A DNA stretch of 34,809 bases. It comes from Alphaproteobacteria bacterium HGW-Alphaproteobacteria-14 (GTDB lineage: Bacteria; Pseudomonadota; Alphaproteobacteria; Sphingomonadales; Sphingomonadaceae). This document shows, piece by piece, positions 27,824 through 34,809 of the stretch. Made by a program: the position numbers and the translations under genes. Within the stretch, counting starts at the first letter, position 1, and each line of letters starts with the position of its first letter. Location: contig PHEL01000051.1 in NCBI GenBank assembly GCA_002842925.1, forward strand, positions 1-34,809. Reading direction: 5' to 3'. Under the pieces are notes generated by a model. That model made no database searches and was not told the origin of the DNA. It saw only the letters and a program-made list of their open reading frames with translations.

Positions 27824-28716
27824 TGCGGCGTGGAATCGCGCTTGTCGGCCTGGCACTGCTGCTGGTGATCGGCGGGATCCTCGCCTTCACTTCGCCCCCG
27901 CGGCTGCTGTCGCTCTATGACTGGGCGGCGGGCGGTGGAGACGGCGCGCATCAGGTGGCGCAAGGTGTGCCGTTCGGCAGCCACGGGCAGACGCTCGACA
28001 TCTGGGCACCCGCGGGCGCGCCTGCGGGCAAGCTGCCGGTGGTGATATTCTGGTACGGCGGCGGCTGGGCCAAGGGTGACCGCGCCGCCTATGCCTTTGC
28101 CGGGAGGGCGCTGGCGAACGAGGGTTTCCTCGTCGTCATCCCCGATTACCGCAAGGTGCCGCAGGTGCGCTTTCCCGCCTTCCTTGAAGACGGGGCCGAG
28201 GCGGTTGCGTGGACCCACGACAATATCACCGCGCATGGCGGCGATCCGCAGCCCATCGCATTCATGGGCCATTCGGCGGGGGCATATGTCGCGGTGATGC
28301 TGGCGCTGGATACCCAGTGGCTGACGGCGGCGGGCGTTGATCCTGCCATCACCAAGGCGGCGGTTGGCCTGTCCGGCCCGTATGATTTCTACCCGTTCGA
28401 CAAGCCGCGTTCGATCGCGGCAATGGGGCAATGGCCGCGCCCGGTTGAGACGCAGCCGATTGAATATGCCCGCAAGGATGCCCCGCCGTTGCTGCTGGCG
28501 ACATCAGAGGGCGATACCACGGTGCGGCCGAAGAATGCCAACAACCTCGCGGCGAAATTGCGCGACCTTGGGGCGCCGGTTACGGTCGAGAATTACGGGC
28601 CGCTAGACCACGAAGAGGTGGTGATGGCGCTGTCCAGACCGTATCGCGCCAAAGGCCCGGTGCTGGCCGATAGCGTGGCCTTCCTGCGTGCCCATCTGGC
28701 GGTGGGCGGGAAGTAA
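27823..28716 (+). CDS. Alpha/beta hydrolase (esterase/lipase type)
   Basis: The 297-aa product has an N-terminal hydrophobic segment (IALVGLALLLVIGGILAFTS), so it is membrane-anchored or exported. An alpha/beta-hydrolase fold follows. The oxyanion motif reads FWYGGGW (usually HGGGW), the nucleophile elbow is GHSAGAY with S151, and the acid and base are probably D231 (EGDTTVRP) and H263 (GPLDHEE). It resembles the BD-FAE/hormone-sensitive-lipase group of esterases. The substrate is unknown. The start codon overlaps the scoB stop, so translation is coupled, and it lies 4 bp before a CoA-transferase. A role in the same acid or ester catabolic unit is plausible but not shown. Confidence 0.88.
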   Translation: MRRGIALVGLALLLVIGGILAFTSPPRLLSLYDWAAGGGDGAHQVAQGVPFGSHGQTLDIWAPAGAPAGKLPVVIFWYGGGWAKGDRAAYAFAGRALANEGFLVVIPDYRKVPQVRFPAFLEDGAEAVAWTHDNITAHGGDPQPIAFMGHSAGAYVAVMLALDTQWLTAAGVDPAITKAAVGLSGPYDFYPFDKPRSIAAMGQWPRPVETQPIEYARKDAPPLLLATSEGDTTVRPKNANNLAAKLRDLGAPVTVENYGPLDHEEVVMALSRPYRAKGPVLADSVAFLRAHLAVGGK

Positions 28717-28720
28717 CGCG

Positions 28721-29872
28721 ATGTGGCTCGATCAGCCCCGCAACCCCAATGCGCCGCTCGCCGGGCTCAAGGTGGTAGAGCTCGCCCGCGTGCTGGCGGG
28801 GCCGTTTGCAGGGCAGATCCTCGCTGATCTGGGCGCGGATGTGATCAAGGTCGAAAGCCCGGAAGGCGATGGCACCCGCCTGTGGGGGCCACCTTGGGTG
28901 GAGCGCATCGATGCGCAGGGTAAAGTCCACCGCGAGGCCGCCTATTACCACGCCTGCAATCGCGGCAAACGATCGATCATCGCCGATTTCGGGGCGGCGG
29001 ATGACCTTGAAAGGGTCAAGGCGCTGATCGCCGGTGCCGACGTGGTGATCGAAAACTTCAAAACCGGCAGCCTCGCCAAATTCGGCCTCGATTATGCCAG
29101 CTGCGCCACCGCCAACCCCGGCCTCGTCTATTGTTCGATCACCGGCTTCGGCCAGACCGGGCCGCGCGCGCACGAAGCGGGCTATGATTTCGTCGCCCAA
29201 GGCATGAGCGGGCTTATGTCGCTGACCGGCGATCCTGAAGGCCCTCCGGTCAAGATGGGCGTGTCAATTTCCGATCTGGCGACGGGTGTCTGGGCAGCGA
29301 ACGGCATTCAGGCGGCGCTGTTGATGCGGGCGCGTACAGGCAGGGGTCAGCAGGTCGATATGAGCCTGATGGATTGTTCGGTCGGACTGCTCGCCAATCA
29401 GGCCACCTATCTGTTCACAACCGGGGACAACCCGCCCCGCATGGGCAATGCCCACGCTCAGGTCGCGCCTTACGGGGTATTTGCCGTGAGCGATGGTCAC
29501 GTCATCCTTGCGCCAGCCAATGACGGGTTGTTCCACAAACTGATGGCGGTGCTGGGGCGCAGCGACCTTTCCAGCGATCCGCGCTTCGTTACCAATGGTG
29601 ATCGCACTGCCAATGCGGCGGCGCTAGATACCGCAATCGCGGCGGCGGCGGCGCGGTGGACCAAGCAGGGCCTGCTTGATGCCTGCCATGCCGCCGGGGT
29701 GCCCGCCGGGCCGATCAATCGCTTGGACGAGGTGTTCGCCGATCCTCAGGTCGTGGCGCGCGGGATGCGGGTGGAGCTTGGCGGGATGGCTGGGGTGCGC
29801 AGTCCGTTCACCTTTTCGGACGCCGAACTGGCGCTCGACCGGCCCTCACCAATTCACGGTGAGGACGGCTAA
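28721..29872 (+). CDS. CaiB/BaiF family (class III) CoA-transferase
   Basis: The 383-aa product shows the family blocks PLAGLKVVELARVLAGPFAG, LADLGADVIKVESPEGDGTR, HACNRGKRSIIADF and VVIENFKTGSLAKFGLDY. The GYDFVAQGMSGLMSLTG segment carries the likely catalytic aspartate D156, which forms the acyl-anhydride intermediate. The C-terminal ARGMRVEL is typical. Enzymes of this class shuttle CoA between free acids (formyl/oxalyl, carnitine, bile acid, methylacyl). The exact acid cannot be read from the sequence. The start is ATG 28721, 4 bp after the hydrolase stop; an ATG at 28688 overlaps that gene and is not family-like. Its stop overlaps the convergent DUF418 gene by 4 bp. Confidence 0.92.
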   Translation: MWLDQPRNPNAPLAGLKVVELARVLAGPFAGQILADLGADVIKVESPEGDGTRLWGPPWVERIDAQGKVHREAAYYHACNRGKRSIIADFGAADDLERVKALIAGADVVIENFKTGSLAKFGLDYASCATANPGLVYCSITGFGQTGPRAHEAGYDFVAQGMSGLMSLTGDPEGPPVKMGVSISDLATGVWAANGIQAALLMRARTGRGQQVDMSLMDCSVGLLANQATYLFTTGDNPPRMGNAHAQVAPYGVFAVSDGHVILAPANDGLFHKLMAVLGRSDLSSDPRFVTNGDRTANAAALDTAIAAAAARWTKQGLLDACHAAGVPAGPINRLDEVFADPQVVARGMRVELGGMAGVRSPFTFSDAELALDRPSPIHGEDG

Positions 29873-31089
29873 GATAGCGCCTTCGCCCCGCCGCGCCATA
29901 ACCGTTCAAACGGCCCTTGCCCCCATCGCGCGAGCCACGGCGGCGACCACGCCAGCATCGCCGCAATCGGCACAAAACCGAGCGCAAATGCCTGCGCACG
30001 GGTGACTTCGCCAAACAGCCCCAACCCCCACGGTGCGAAGATCGCAGCCAGCACCACGCTGGTCATCAGATAGTTGGTGAGCGACAGTCTGCCGACCGCC
30101 GCAAGGGTGCGGGTGAGGGCATTGTCGCGCGCCAGAAACGCCATGGCCAGTGCCGCATAGGCCAGCCCCAGCAGCATATCGAACGGGGCCGACAGCACCA
30201 GCGCCACCGGGCCGACAAGCGCCGCCGGAAAGTCCTGAGCCACCATCCACGCCGCCAATCCCAGCAGCCCCGGCAGCGCCACCAGCGCGGCTATCCCCGC
30301 CACCCGTTGCAGCCGAAAGGTGCGCCACTCGGCCTTCAGCATCCCCGCCTTCCACAGCCCCATCCCCAGCGCAATGGCCGCGAGGTTGATCGGGATTGAG
30401 GCCATGATGGTCGCCAATTGTGCGGGGATTCCAAGACCCCGCCGGACGATCCGTTCGCCCAACCCCTCGCGCCCCTGTTCCAGCAAAGCGGCAAGCGTCG
30501 CCGGATCGCGGCCAAACTGGCGTTCTGCCCACAGCAGCGCGTCGGTGCTCCAATGTTTCACGTGAAAATCGACCAAGGGGGTGCCAAGCGCGGTCAAGCC
30601 CAGGGCAAGGTGCACCGTAACCAGGCCGAGCGCCACCGCCACCAGCGCCCGCGCCGACAACCCGGCCAGCAGCGGCAGCGCGAGCCCCGCGATCGCATAG
30701 GCGCGCAGCACATCATTGCTGGCCAGCAAAGTCGCGTGGATCAGCCCAATCGCAAACAGCACCGCCATGCGGGCGTAATGCGCTTGCCACGGACGCCCGG
30801 TGCCGCTGGCTTCGCCGCGTTCCAGCAGCATCAGGCAGCCCACGCCAAACAGCATCGCGAACAGCGTGCGGAACTTGTCCTCGATGAACACGAAGCTGCC
30901 CAGCCACACCCAGTAATCGACCGGGCTGGCCGCGCCGTAGGACAGCGGATTGTAATAGGCCGGCCCCGGCAGCGCGAAGGCGAGGACGTTCATCCACACG
31001 ATCCCGATCACCGCAATCCCGCGCAGCGCATCAAGCGCGATGATACGTTCAGAGGGCGGGCAAGCAGGGGGTGGGGCGGGCGTCACCAT
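29869..31089 (-). CDS. DUF418 (YeiB-like) multi-pass membrane protein
   Basis: The 406-aa product begins with the HGSNAT/DUF418-type opening SERIIALDALRGIAVIGIVWMN and has about nine to ten hydrophobic helices. The C-terminal DUF418 region reads LAAVGRLSLTNYLMTSVV and ends in QGPFERLWRGG, a hallmark of this family. Its biochemical role is unknown; some relatives are linked to membrane acyl transfer. The start is ATG 31089, 22 bp after metK on the same strand, suggesting cotranscription. Codons for FHVKH carry a parS-like palindrome (30554-30569). Confidence 0.92.
   Translation of the reverse strand: MVTPAPPPACPPSERIIALDALRGIAVIGIVWMNVLAFALPGPAYYNPLSYGAASPVDYWVWLGSFVFIEDKFRTLFAMLFGVGCLMLLERGEASGTGRPWQAHYARMAVLFAIGLIHATLLASNDVLRAYAIAGLALPLLAGLSARALVAVALGLVTVHLALGLTALGTPLVDFHVKHWSTDALLWAERQFGRDPATLAALLEQGREGLGERIVRRGLGIPAQLATIMASIPINLAAIALGMGLWKAGMLKAEWRTFRLQRVAGIAALVALPGLLGLAAWMVAQDFPAALVGPVALVLSAPFDMLLGLAYAALAMAFLARDNALTRTLAAVGRLSLTNYLMTSVVLAAIFAPWGLGLFGEVTRAQAFALGFVPIAAMLAWSPPWLARWGQGPFERLWRGGAKALS
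30554..30569. other. parS-like site inside the DUF418 gene
   Basis: TGTTTCACGTGAAAAT matches the parS 16-mer at 14 of 16 positions, with mismatches only at one end. It lies 6.9 kb from the perfect site. parS sites inside genes with one or two mismatches are common near origins, so it may be functional. Chance coding of FHVKH is the alternative. Confidence 0.6.
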
Positions 31090-31111
31090 CGGTTGCGCCC
31101 TACCCGAAAAA

Positions 31112-32335
31112 TCAGGCCAGCGCTGTCTTCAGATCATTGACCAGATCCAGCCGTTCCCACGGGAAGAAATCGCCTTCGGCCTTGCGCCCGAAATGGCCAT
31201 AGGCGGCTGCGCGCTGATAGATCGGCTTGTTCAGTCCCAGATGGATGCGGATGCTGCGCGGGGTTAGCCCGCCCAGCTTGGCGATGCTCAGAATTGCCTG
31301 TTCAATCGCGTCATCACCCACAGTGCCGGTCTCATGCGTATCAACATACAGCGACAAGGGCTGCGACACGCCGATGGCATAGGCGATCTGGATGGTGCAG
31401 CGCGTGGCAAGGCCCGCCGCCACGACGTTCTTGGCCAGATAGCGGGTGATGTAAGCCGCGCTGCGATCAACCTTGGTCGGGTCTTTGCCGCTGAACGCGC
31501 CGCCGCCATGCGGGGCCGCGCCGCCATAGGTATCGACGATGATCTTGCGCCCGGTCAGGCCCGCGTCGCCATCCGGCCCCCCGATTTCAAACGCCCCGGT
31601 GGGGTTGATGTAATAGACGGTTTCGCGCAGCAGAACCGGCGGAATGATCTCGGCAACGATGCGCTTTACGTAGCTTTCCAGCTCGCGATATTTGGCCGGA
31701 TCGGCATTGTCGCCGGTCAGGCAATAACCCGGCTTGTGCTGGGTTGACACCACCACCGCCGTCGCCGCGACGGGAAGCGATTCTTCATAGCGCAGCGTCA
31801 CCTGGCTCTTGGCATCAGGTTCAAGAAACGGGGCCGCGCCCGAATGGCGGTCGGCCGCCATGCGTTCGAGGATCTTGTGGCTGTAATACAGCGTTGCGGG
31901 CATCAGATCGGGGGTTTCATCGGTCGCATAACCGAACATGATCCCCTGATCGCCCGCGCCTTCATCCTTGTTGTCGCCCGCATCCACGCCTTGCGCAATG
32001 TGCGCCGACTGGCCGTGCAGCTTGTTTTCAAACCGCAGGGTTTCCCAGTGGAAGCCATCCTGTTCGTAGCCGATGCGCTTGACCGTGGCGCGCACGGTGG
32101 CTTCGATCTCTTCCTTGGCACCCGGCACCCAATCGCCGTTTTCAAACACACCCTTGCAGCGGATTTCACCGGCGAGAACGACGCATTGCGTGGTGGTCAG
32201 CGTTTCGCAGGCGACCCGTGCCTCGGGGTCTTTGGACAGGAACAGATCGACGATCGCATCGGAAATCTGATCGGACACCTTATCGGGGTGGCCTTCGGAA
32301 ACGCTTTCCGAGGTGAAGAGATATTCGGTGCGCAT
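31112..32335 (-). CDS. metK: S-adenosylmethionine synthetase
   Basis: The 407-aa product is full length. It starts [19 protein letters not shown], with the ATP-contacting H16. The [14 protein letters not shown] motif and the P-loop-like [19 protein letters not shown] are present. The C-terminus reads [22 protein letters not shown]. It makes SAM from methionine and ATP for methylation and polyamine synthesis. The frame is open far upstream to 32731, but that part is shadow of lnt. ATG 32335 has CCGGAGGATCC before it (GGAGG) and matches the family start. A palindromic operator-like sequence lies about 50-75 bp upstream. The DUF418 gene follows at 22 bp. Confidence 0.97.
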   Translation of the reverse strand: MRTEYLFTSESVSEGHPDKVSDQISDAIVDLFLSKDPEARVACETLTTTQCVVLAGEIRCKGVFENGDWVPGAKEEIEATVRATVKRIGYEQDGFHWETLRFENKLHGQSAHIAQGVDAGDNKDEGAGDQGIMFGYATDETPDLMPATLYYSHKILERMAADRHSGAAPFLEPDAKSQVTLRYEESLPVAATAVVVSTQHKPGYCLTGDNADPAKYRELESYVKRIVAEIIPPVLLRETVYYINPTGAFEIGGPDGDAGLTGRKIIVDTYGGAAPHGGGAFSGKDPTKVDRSAAYITRYLAKNVVAAGLATRCTIQIAYAIGVSQPLSLYVDTHETGTVGDDAIEQAILSIAKLGGLTPRSIRIHLGLNKPIYQRAAAYGHFGRKAEGDFFPWERLDLVNDLKTALA

Positions 32336-32385
32336 GGATCCTCCGGAAGGGGCTGAAGTGCTGCGGTTCTGCGCCGGATCGGGCA

Positions 32386-32413
32386 CCTTATAGAGATATA
32401 AGGAAACCTTTAT
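32386..32413 (-). promoter_or_regulatory. Tandem palindromic operator-like sequence before metK
   Basis: CCTTATA (32386-32392) and TATAAGG (32397-32403) form a perfect palindrome with a 4-base spacer. A third half-site, CCTTTAT (32407-32413), makes a second overlapping palindrome (AAGG-AAA-CCTT). This AT-rich block stands out between lnt and metK. It resembles ArsR-type repressor sites such as that of SahR, an S-adenosylhomocysteine-responsive regulator of methionine genes, as I recall them. The regulator identity is inference. Confidence 0.5.
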
Positions 32414-32436
32414 GTCCGAACTTGCTTGCGTCCGCC

Positions 32437-34047
32437 CTAGCCGCGCGCGCGGGTCAGCGCAAGCACTCTCGGAAGGCCGAAGCCGAGCGCGATCAGCACC
32501 AGCGCCCAGCCCAGCGTCAGCCAATGGCCAAACCGTGCAAACAACGTCGGCGCGTGGGCTGGCGGCACGAAGCCTTCGAGCTTGTCGGCCTTGCCCAAGC
32601 CGATGCTGCCGCGCACGATTCCATCGGCGTCGATCACCGCGCTGATGCCGGTGGTGGTCGAGCGCAGCACCGGCAGCCCTTCCTCCAGCGCGCGCATCCG
32701 CGCCTGCGCCAGATGCTGCGGTGGCCCCCATGTGCCGAACCAGCCATCATTGGAGGGATTGAAGATGTAATCGGGGCGATCCGCCTTGTCCGCTACCGCG
32801 CCGGAGAACACGATTTCATAACAGATCTGGATACCCGCCTTACCGTGCAAACCCAGATCCAGCGTGCGCGGCCCCGGCCCGGGCTCGTAATCGATCGCGC
32901 CCGCCACCAGCCGCGACAGGCCGAGCGGTTCGAGGATGGTGCGCATCGGCAGATATTCGCCATACGGCACCAGATGCGCCTTGGCGTATTGGTGCTCGAT
33001 TTCGCTCTCGCCGTTCAACGCGATGACCGAATTGCGCGCGCTGACAGCACCCAGGCTGCCATCCTCGCGGGTGCCGATGTTCAGATTGACCACGCCGCTG
33101 AGCAAGGTCGATTGCGGGCCGATGATTCCGCCGATGCGCCGCCGCGCAAATTCCGGATCGGCCCCTGCGGTCATCTGCTGGTAGAAACGCTCGGGATAGC
33201 CATACTCTAGGTAGTCCGGGATCGCGCTTTCTGGCCACAGCACGACGCGCGAGACGTCACGCCCTGGGTTGGTGAGCGCGGCGATCCGGGCGAAATGTTC
33301 TTCGAACTTCGATGGGTCGTTGATTTCGGACTGAGGGAGGTAGGGCTGGACGAGGGTGTAAGCGACACCGCTGTTCGGAGCGGTCATTACAACAACAGGC
33401 ACGTGCATCACAAACGCCATCGCAGACAGCGGGATGAGCAGGTTGCCCCACCGTCGCTGTATGAAGTTTGCGGCGATGGCCGCGCTCAACACCATAGTAA
33501 TGCCCGACAGGGCATAGGTGCCCGTCCACGGCAGTACAGATGCAATCCCGCGTGCCTCCCATCCGCCCAGTAGCATCAGCCCGAGCGGCGGCCAGGGATA
33601 GCCGGTGAAAAACGTGCCGCGCGCCCATTCGGCCAGTACCCATGTGCCTGCCAAAACAAAGCCGAACGCCCACATTGGCGCGCGGCGGGCGATCAGGTGC
33701 GCGGCCAATGCGGCAGCAGCGGGATAAAGCGCGAGGTAGATGCACAAGAGCGGCACCGCCGCCCAGCCCAGCACTTCAGGCATCTTGGCCTGATGGGTGA
33801 AAGCCGTGGCAATCCAGTTATTGGCGAGCGTCAGGTGCGCCCAACCGAACCACCAGCCCAGCCACAGCGCCGCGCGCCTGGTGGGTGCGGTGTAAATCAG
33901 CCACACGAAACCCGCCAGCGCGGCAAGACCCAGCGCCCACAGATGCAGCGGGGGGTAGGCGCAGGCCGCGATCAGCCCCAAGGCTATCGCGGTGAGCACC
34001 GGACGACGCTGGATCAGCGCCGGGATTGCGGAAATCCGCGCGTCCAT
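32437..34047 (-). CDS. lnt: Apolipoprotein N-acyltransferase
   Basis: Lnt adds the third acyl chain to lipoproteins in the inner membrane. The 536-aa product has an N-terminal block of six to seven helices (to about residue 220) and a nitrilase-like periplasmic domain. The catalytic triad is visible: E273 ([11 protein letters not shown]), K356 ([15 protein letters not shown]) and C409 ([10 protein letters not shown]). The [21 protein letters not shown] and [14 protein letters not shown] motifs are also present. A last helix ends at [14 protein letters not shown] chose ATG 34047; an in-frame GTG at 34080 is possible. It lies between the DUF4167 gene and metK on the same strand. It would act on lipoproteins such as CsgG encoded elsewhere in this window. 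Confidence 0.95.
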   Translation of the reverse strand: MDARISAIPALIQRRPVLTAIALGLIAACAYPPLHLWALGLAALAGFVWLIYTAPTRRAALWLGWWFGWAHLTLANNWIATAFTHQAKMPEVLGWAAVPLLCIYLALYPAAAALAAHLIARRAPMWAFGFVLAGTWVLAEWARGTFFTGYPWPPLGLMLLGGWEARGIASVLPWTGTYALSGITMVLSAAIAANFIQRRWGNLLIPLSAMAFVMHVPVVVMTAPNSGVAYTLVQPYLPQSEINDPSKFEEHFARIAALTNPGRDVSRVVLWPESAIPDYLEYGYPERFYQQMTAGADPEFARRRIGGIIGPQSTLLSGVVNLNIGTREDGSLGAVSARNSVIALNGESEIEHQYAKAHLVPYGEYLPMRTILEPLGLSRLVAGAIDYEPGPGPRTLDLGLHGKAGIQICYEIVFSGAVADKADRPDYIFNPSNDGWFGTWGPPQHLAQARMRALEEGLPVLRSTTTGISAVIDADGIVRGSIGLGKADKLEGFVPPAHAPTLFARFGHWLTLGWALVLIALGFGLPRVLALTRARG

Positions 34048-34796
34048 TGTCCGGGTTTCCGCCACGGGGACGAACCGCACCCGCGATCAATCAGCCGACC
34101 GCTTCGAGCGTGCCGTCGCCATCGCCAGAACCATTGCCCGAATCCTGGCTTGCGGGCGCGGGGGGCGGGCTTTTCAGCACGCTTTTCAGCGGGCTTTTCG
34201 ATGCGTGGTTCGCTGCGTTCGGGACGGTCGGCGCGCGCCGCACGTTCCGGGCGGTCGTTACGTTCAGGCCGTTCGCCGCGACCATCATCACGCGGTTTGC
34301 GCGGCTGACGGCGCGCATTCTGCTGGCGCGGCTGCGATTCGCTGCGGCCATCATCCCGGTCATCGGGCGTGAAAGTTTCGCTTTCCTGCCCCGATTCGCC
34401 TTCTTCGGCATCGCCGCGCGGCTGCCTGCTGTCATCGTTCTGGCGATCATGCGAAGGGCGATCATTGCGGCGGCCCCGGTCAAAATCGAAATCATCATCG
34501 CCGTATTCTTCGGCGGCTTCCCGCTCATCCGGGCGCCGTCCACCGCGCACTTCATCCTGACGCGCCTTGTTATCGGCGATCACGCGGAAATAGTGGTCGG
34601 CAAATTGCAGATAATATTCCATCTGCACCCGGTCGCCATTGTGATGGGCGTCCTGCGCGAGCTTCTTGTACTTGTCTAGCATCTGCGGCGCATTGCCGCG
34701 CGCGCGGCTATCAATCCGGTTGAGCTGACTGCCATTGCCACCCTGAGGGCGGTTGCCGCGTCCACGACGACGGTTATTCCGATTATTGTTATTCAA
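34014..34796 (-). CDS. DUF4167 family protein, probably frameshifted near its C-terminus
   Basis: The N-terminus is Asn/Arg-rich (NNNNRNNRRRGRGN). The DUF4167 core follows at about residues 25-80 (RARGNAPQMLDKYKKLAQDA, NGDRVQMEYYLQFADHYFRVI). A long charged Asp/Arg/Glu low-complexity tail comes next. The start is TTG 34796 with AGGA upstream. As read, the frame continues to 34014 with an unlikely Trp/Arg tail overlapping lnt. Dropping one G from the six-G run at 34160-34165 gives instead PAPASQDSGNGSGDGDGTLE and a stop at 34091, before lnt, with coding-like base use. I therefore think the true end is 34091. The function is unknown, possibly RNA-associated given its basic, disordered character. 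Confidence 0.82.
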   Translation of the reverse strand: MNNNNRNNRRRGRGNRPQGGNGSQLNRIDSRARGNAPQMLDKYKKLAQDAHHNGDRVQMEYYLQFADHYFRVIADNKARQDEVRGGRRPDEREAAEEYGDDDFDFDRGRRNDRPSHDRQNDDSRQPRGDAEEGESGQESETFTPDDRDDGRSESQPRQQNARRQPRKPRDDGRGERPERNDRPERAARADRPERSEPRIEKPAEKRAEKPAPRARKPGFGQWFWRWRRHARSGRLIDRGCGSSPWRKPGQWTRGFPQSRR

Positions 34797-34809
34797 GGAA
34801 ATTGTTCCT

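Noticed and set aside
32336..32430. SAM riboswitch upstream of metK
   Set aside because: I see no SAM-I or SAM-II type fold; the feature there is a DNA palindrome better explained as a protein operator.

Overview
The window is high-GC DNA with alphaproteobacterial gene content. The predicted proteins (RpoB, L10, GroEL, a DUF4167 protein, a two-ring Cdc48-type ATPase, a CsgH-like protein) look most like Sphingomonadales, probably the Erythrobacter group. This placement is from remembered family resemblance, not a search. A perfect 16-bp parS centromere site at 23662-23677, with a near-match 6.9 kb away, suggests a chromosomal region in the origin-proximal segregation domain.

Layout. (1) 1-3035: the 5' part of rpoB runs off the left edge on the minus strand. 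It diverges from rplJ-rplL on the plus strand, which have an L10-leader-like RNA in front and a strong terminator behind. (2) 3189-10359: a plus-strand curli (functional amyloid) locus. csgF and csgG come first, then a 488-bp non-coding gap, two very large curlin repeat proteins (553 and 520 aa), a smaller curlin-like protein, an unknown secreted 250-aa protein and a CsgH-like protein. A 474-aa unknown proline/alanine-rich protein faces the locus from the other strand. No csgD or csgE is visible. (3) 12019-16538: a MATE exporter, an MscS channel and groES-groEL behind a perfect CIRCE operator. (4) 16641-20484: a DUF305-LVIVD fusion protein, a class A beta-lactamase-like serine hydrolase and a small alanine-rich lipoprotein. 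(5) 20709-26028: polA and a Cdc48-type AAA ATPase, convergent, with parS between them. (6) 26029-29872: a non-coding stretch with a possible minus-strand small RNA, then scoAB, an alpha/beta hydrolase and a CaiB/BaiF CoA-transferase. (7) 29869-34796: a minus-strand series DUF4167 - lnt - metK - DUF418.

Several otherwise well-conserved genes carry small lesions. rplJ lacks about 17 nt, groEL about 32 nt (including the ATPase GDGTTT motif), the LVIVD protein some tens of nt, and the scoA/scoB junction roughly 80-110 nt. The DUF4167 gene appears to have one extra base in a G6 run. Two of these genes are normally essential, so assembly or sequencing errors are the likeliest explanation, but this must be checked on reads.

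The most interesting biology is the curli locus with giant curlins and two unrecognised associated proteins. Next come the parS pair, the archaeal-style Cdc48, the divergent rpoB/rplJL arrangement and the possible small RNA at about 26182-26320.
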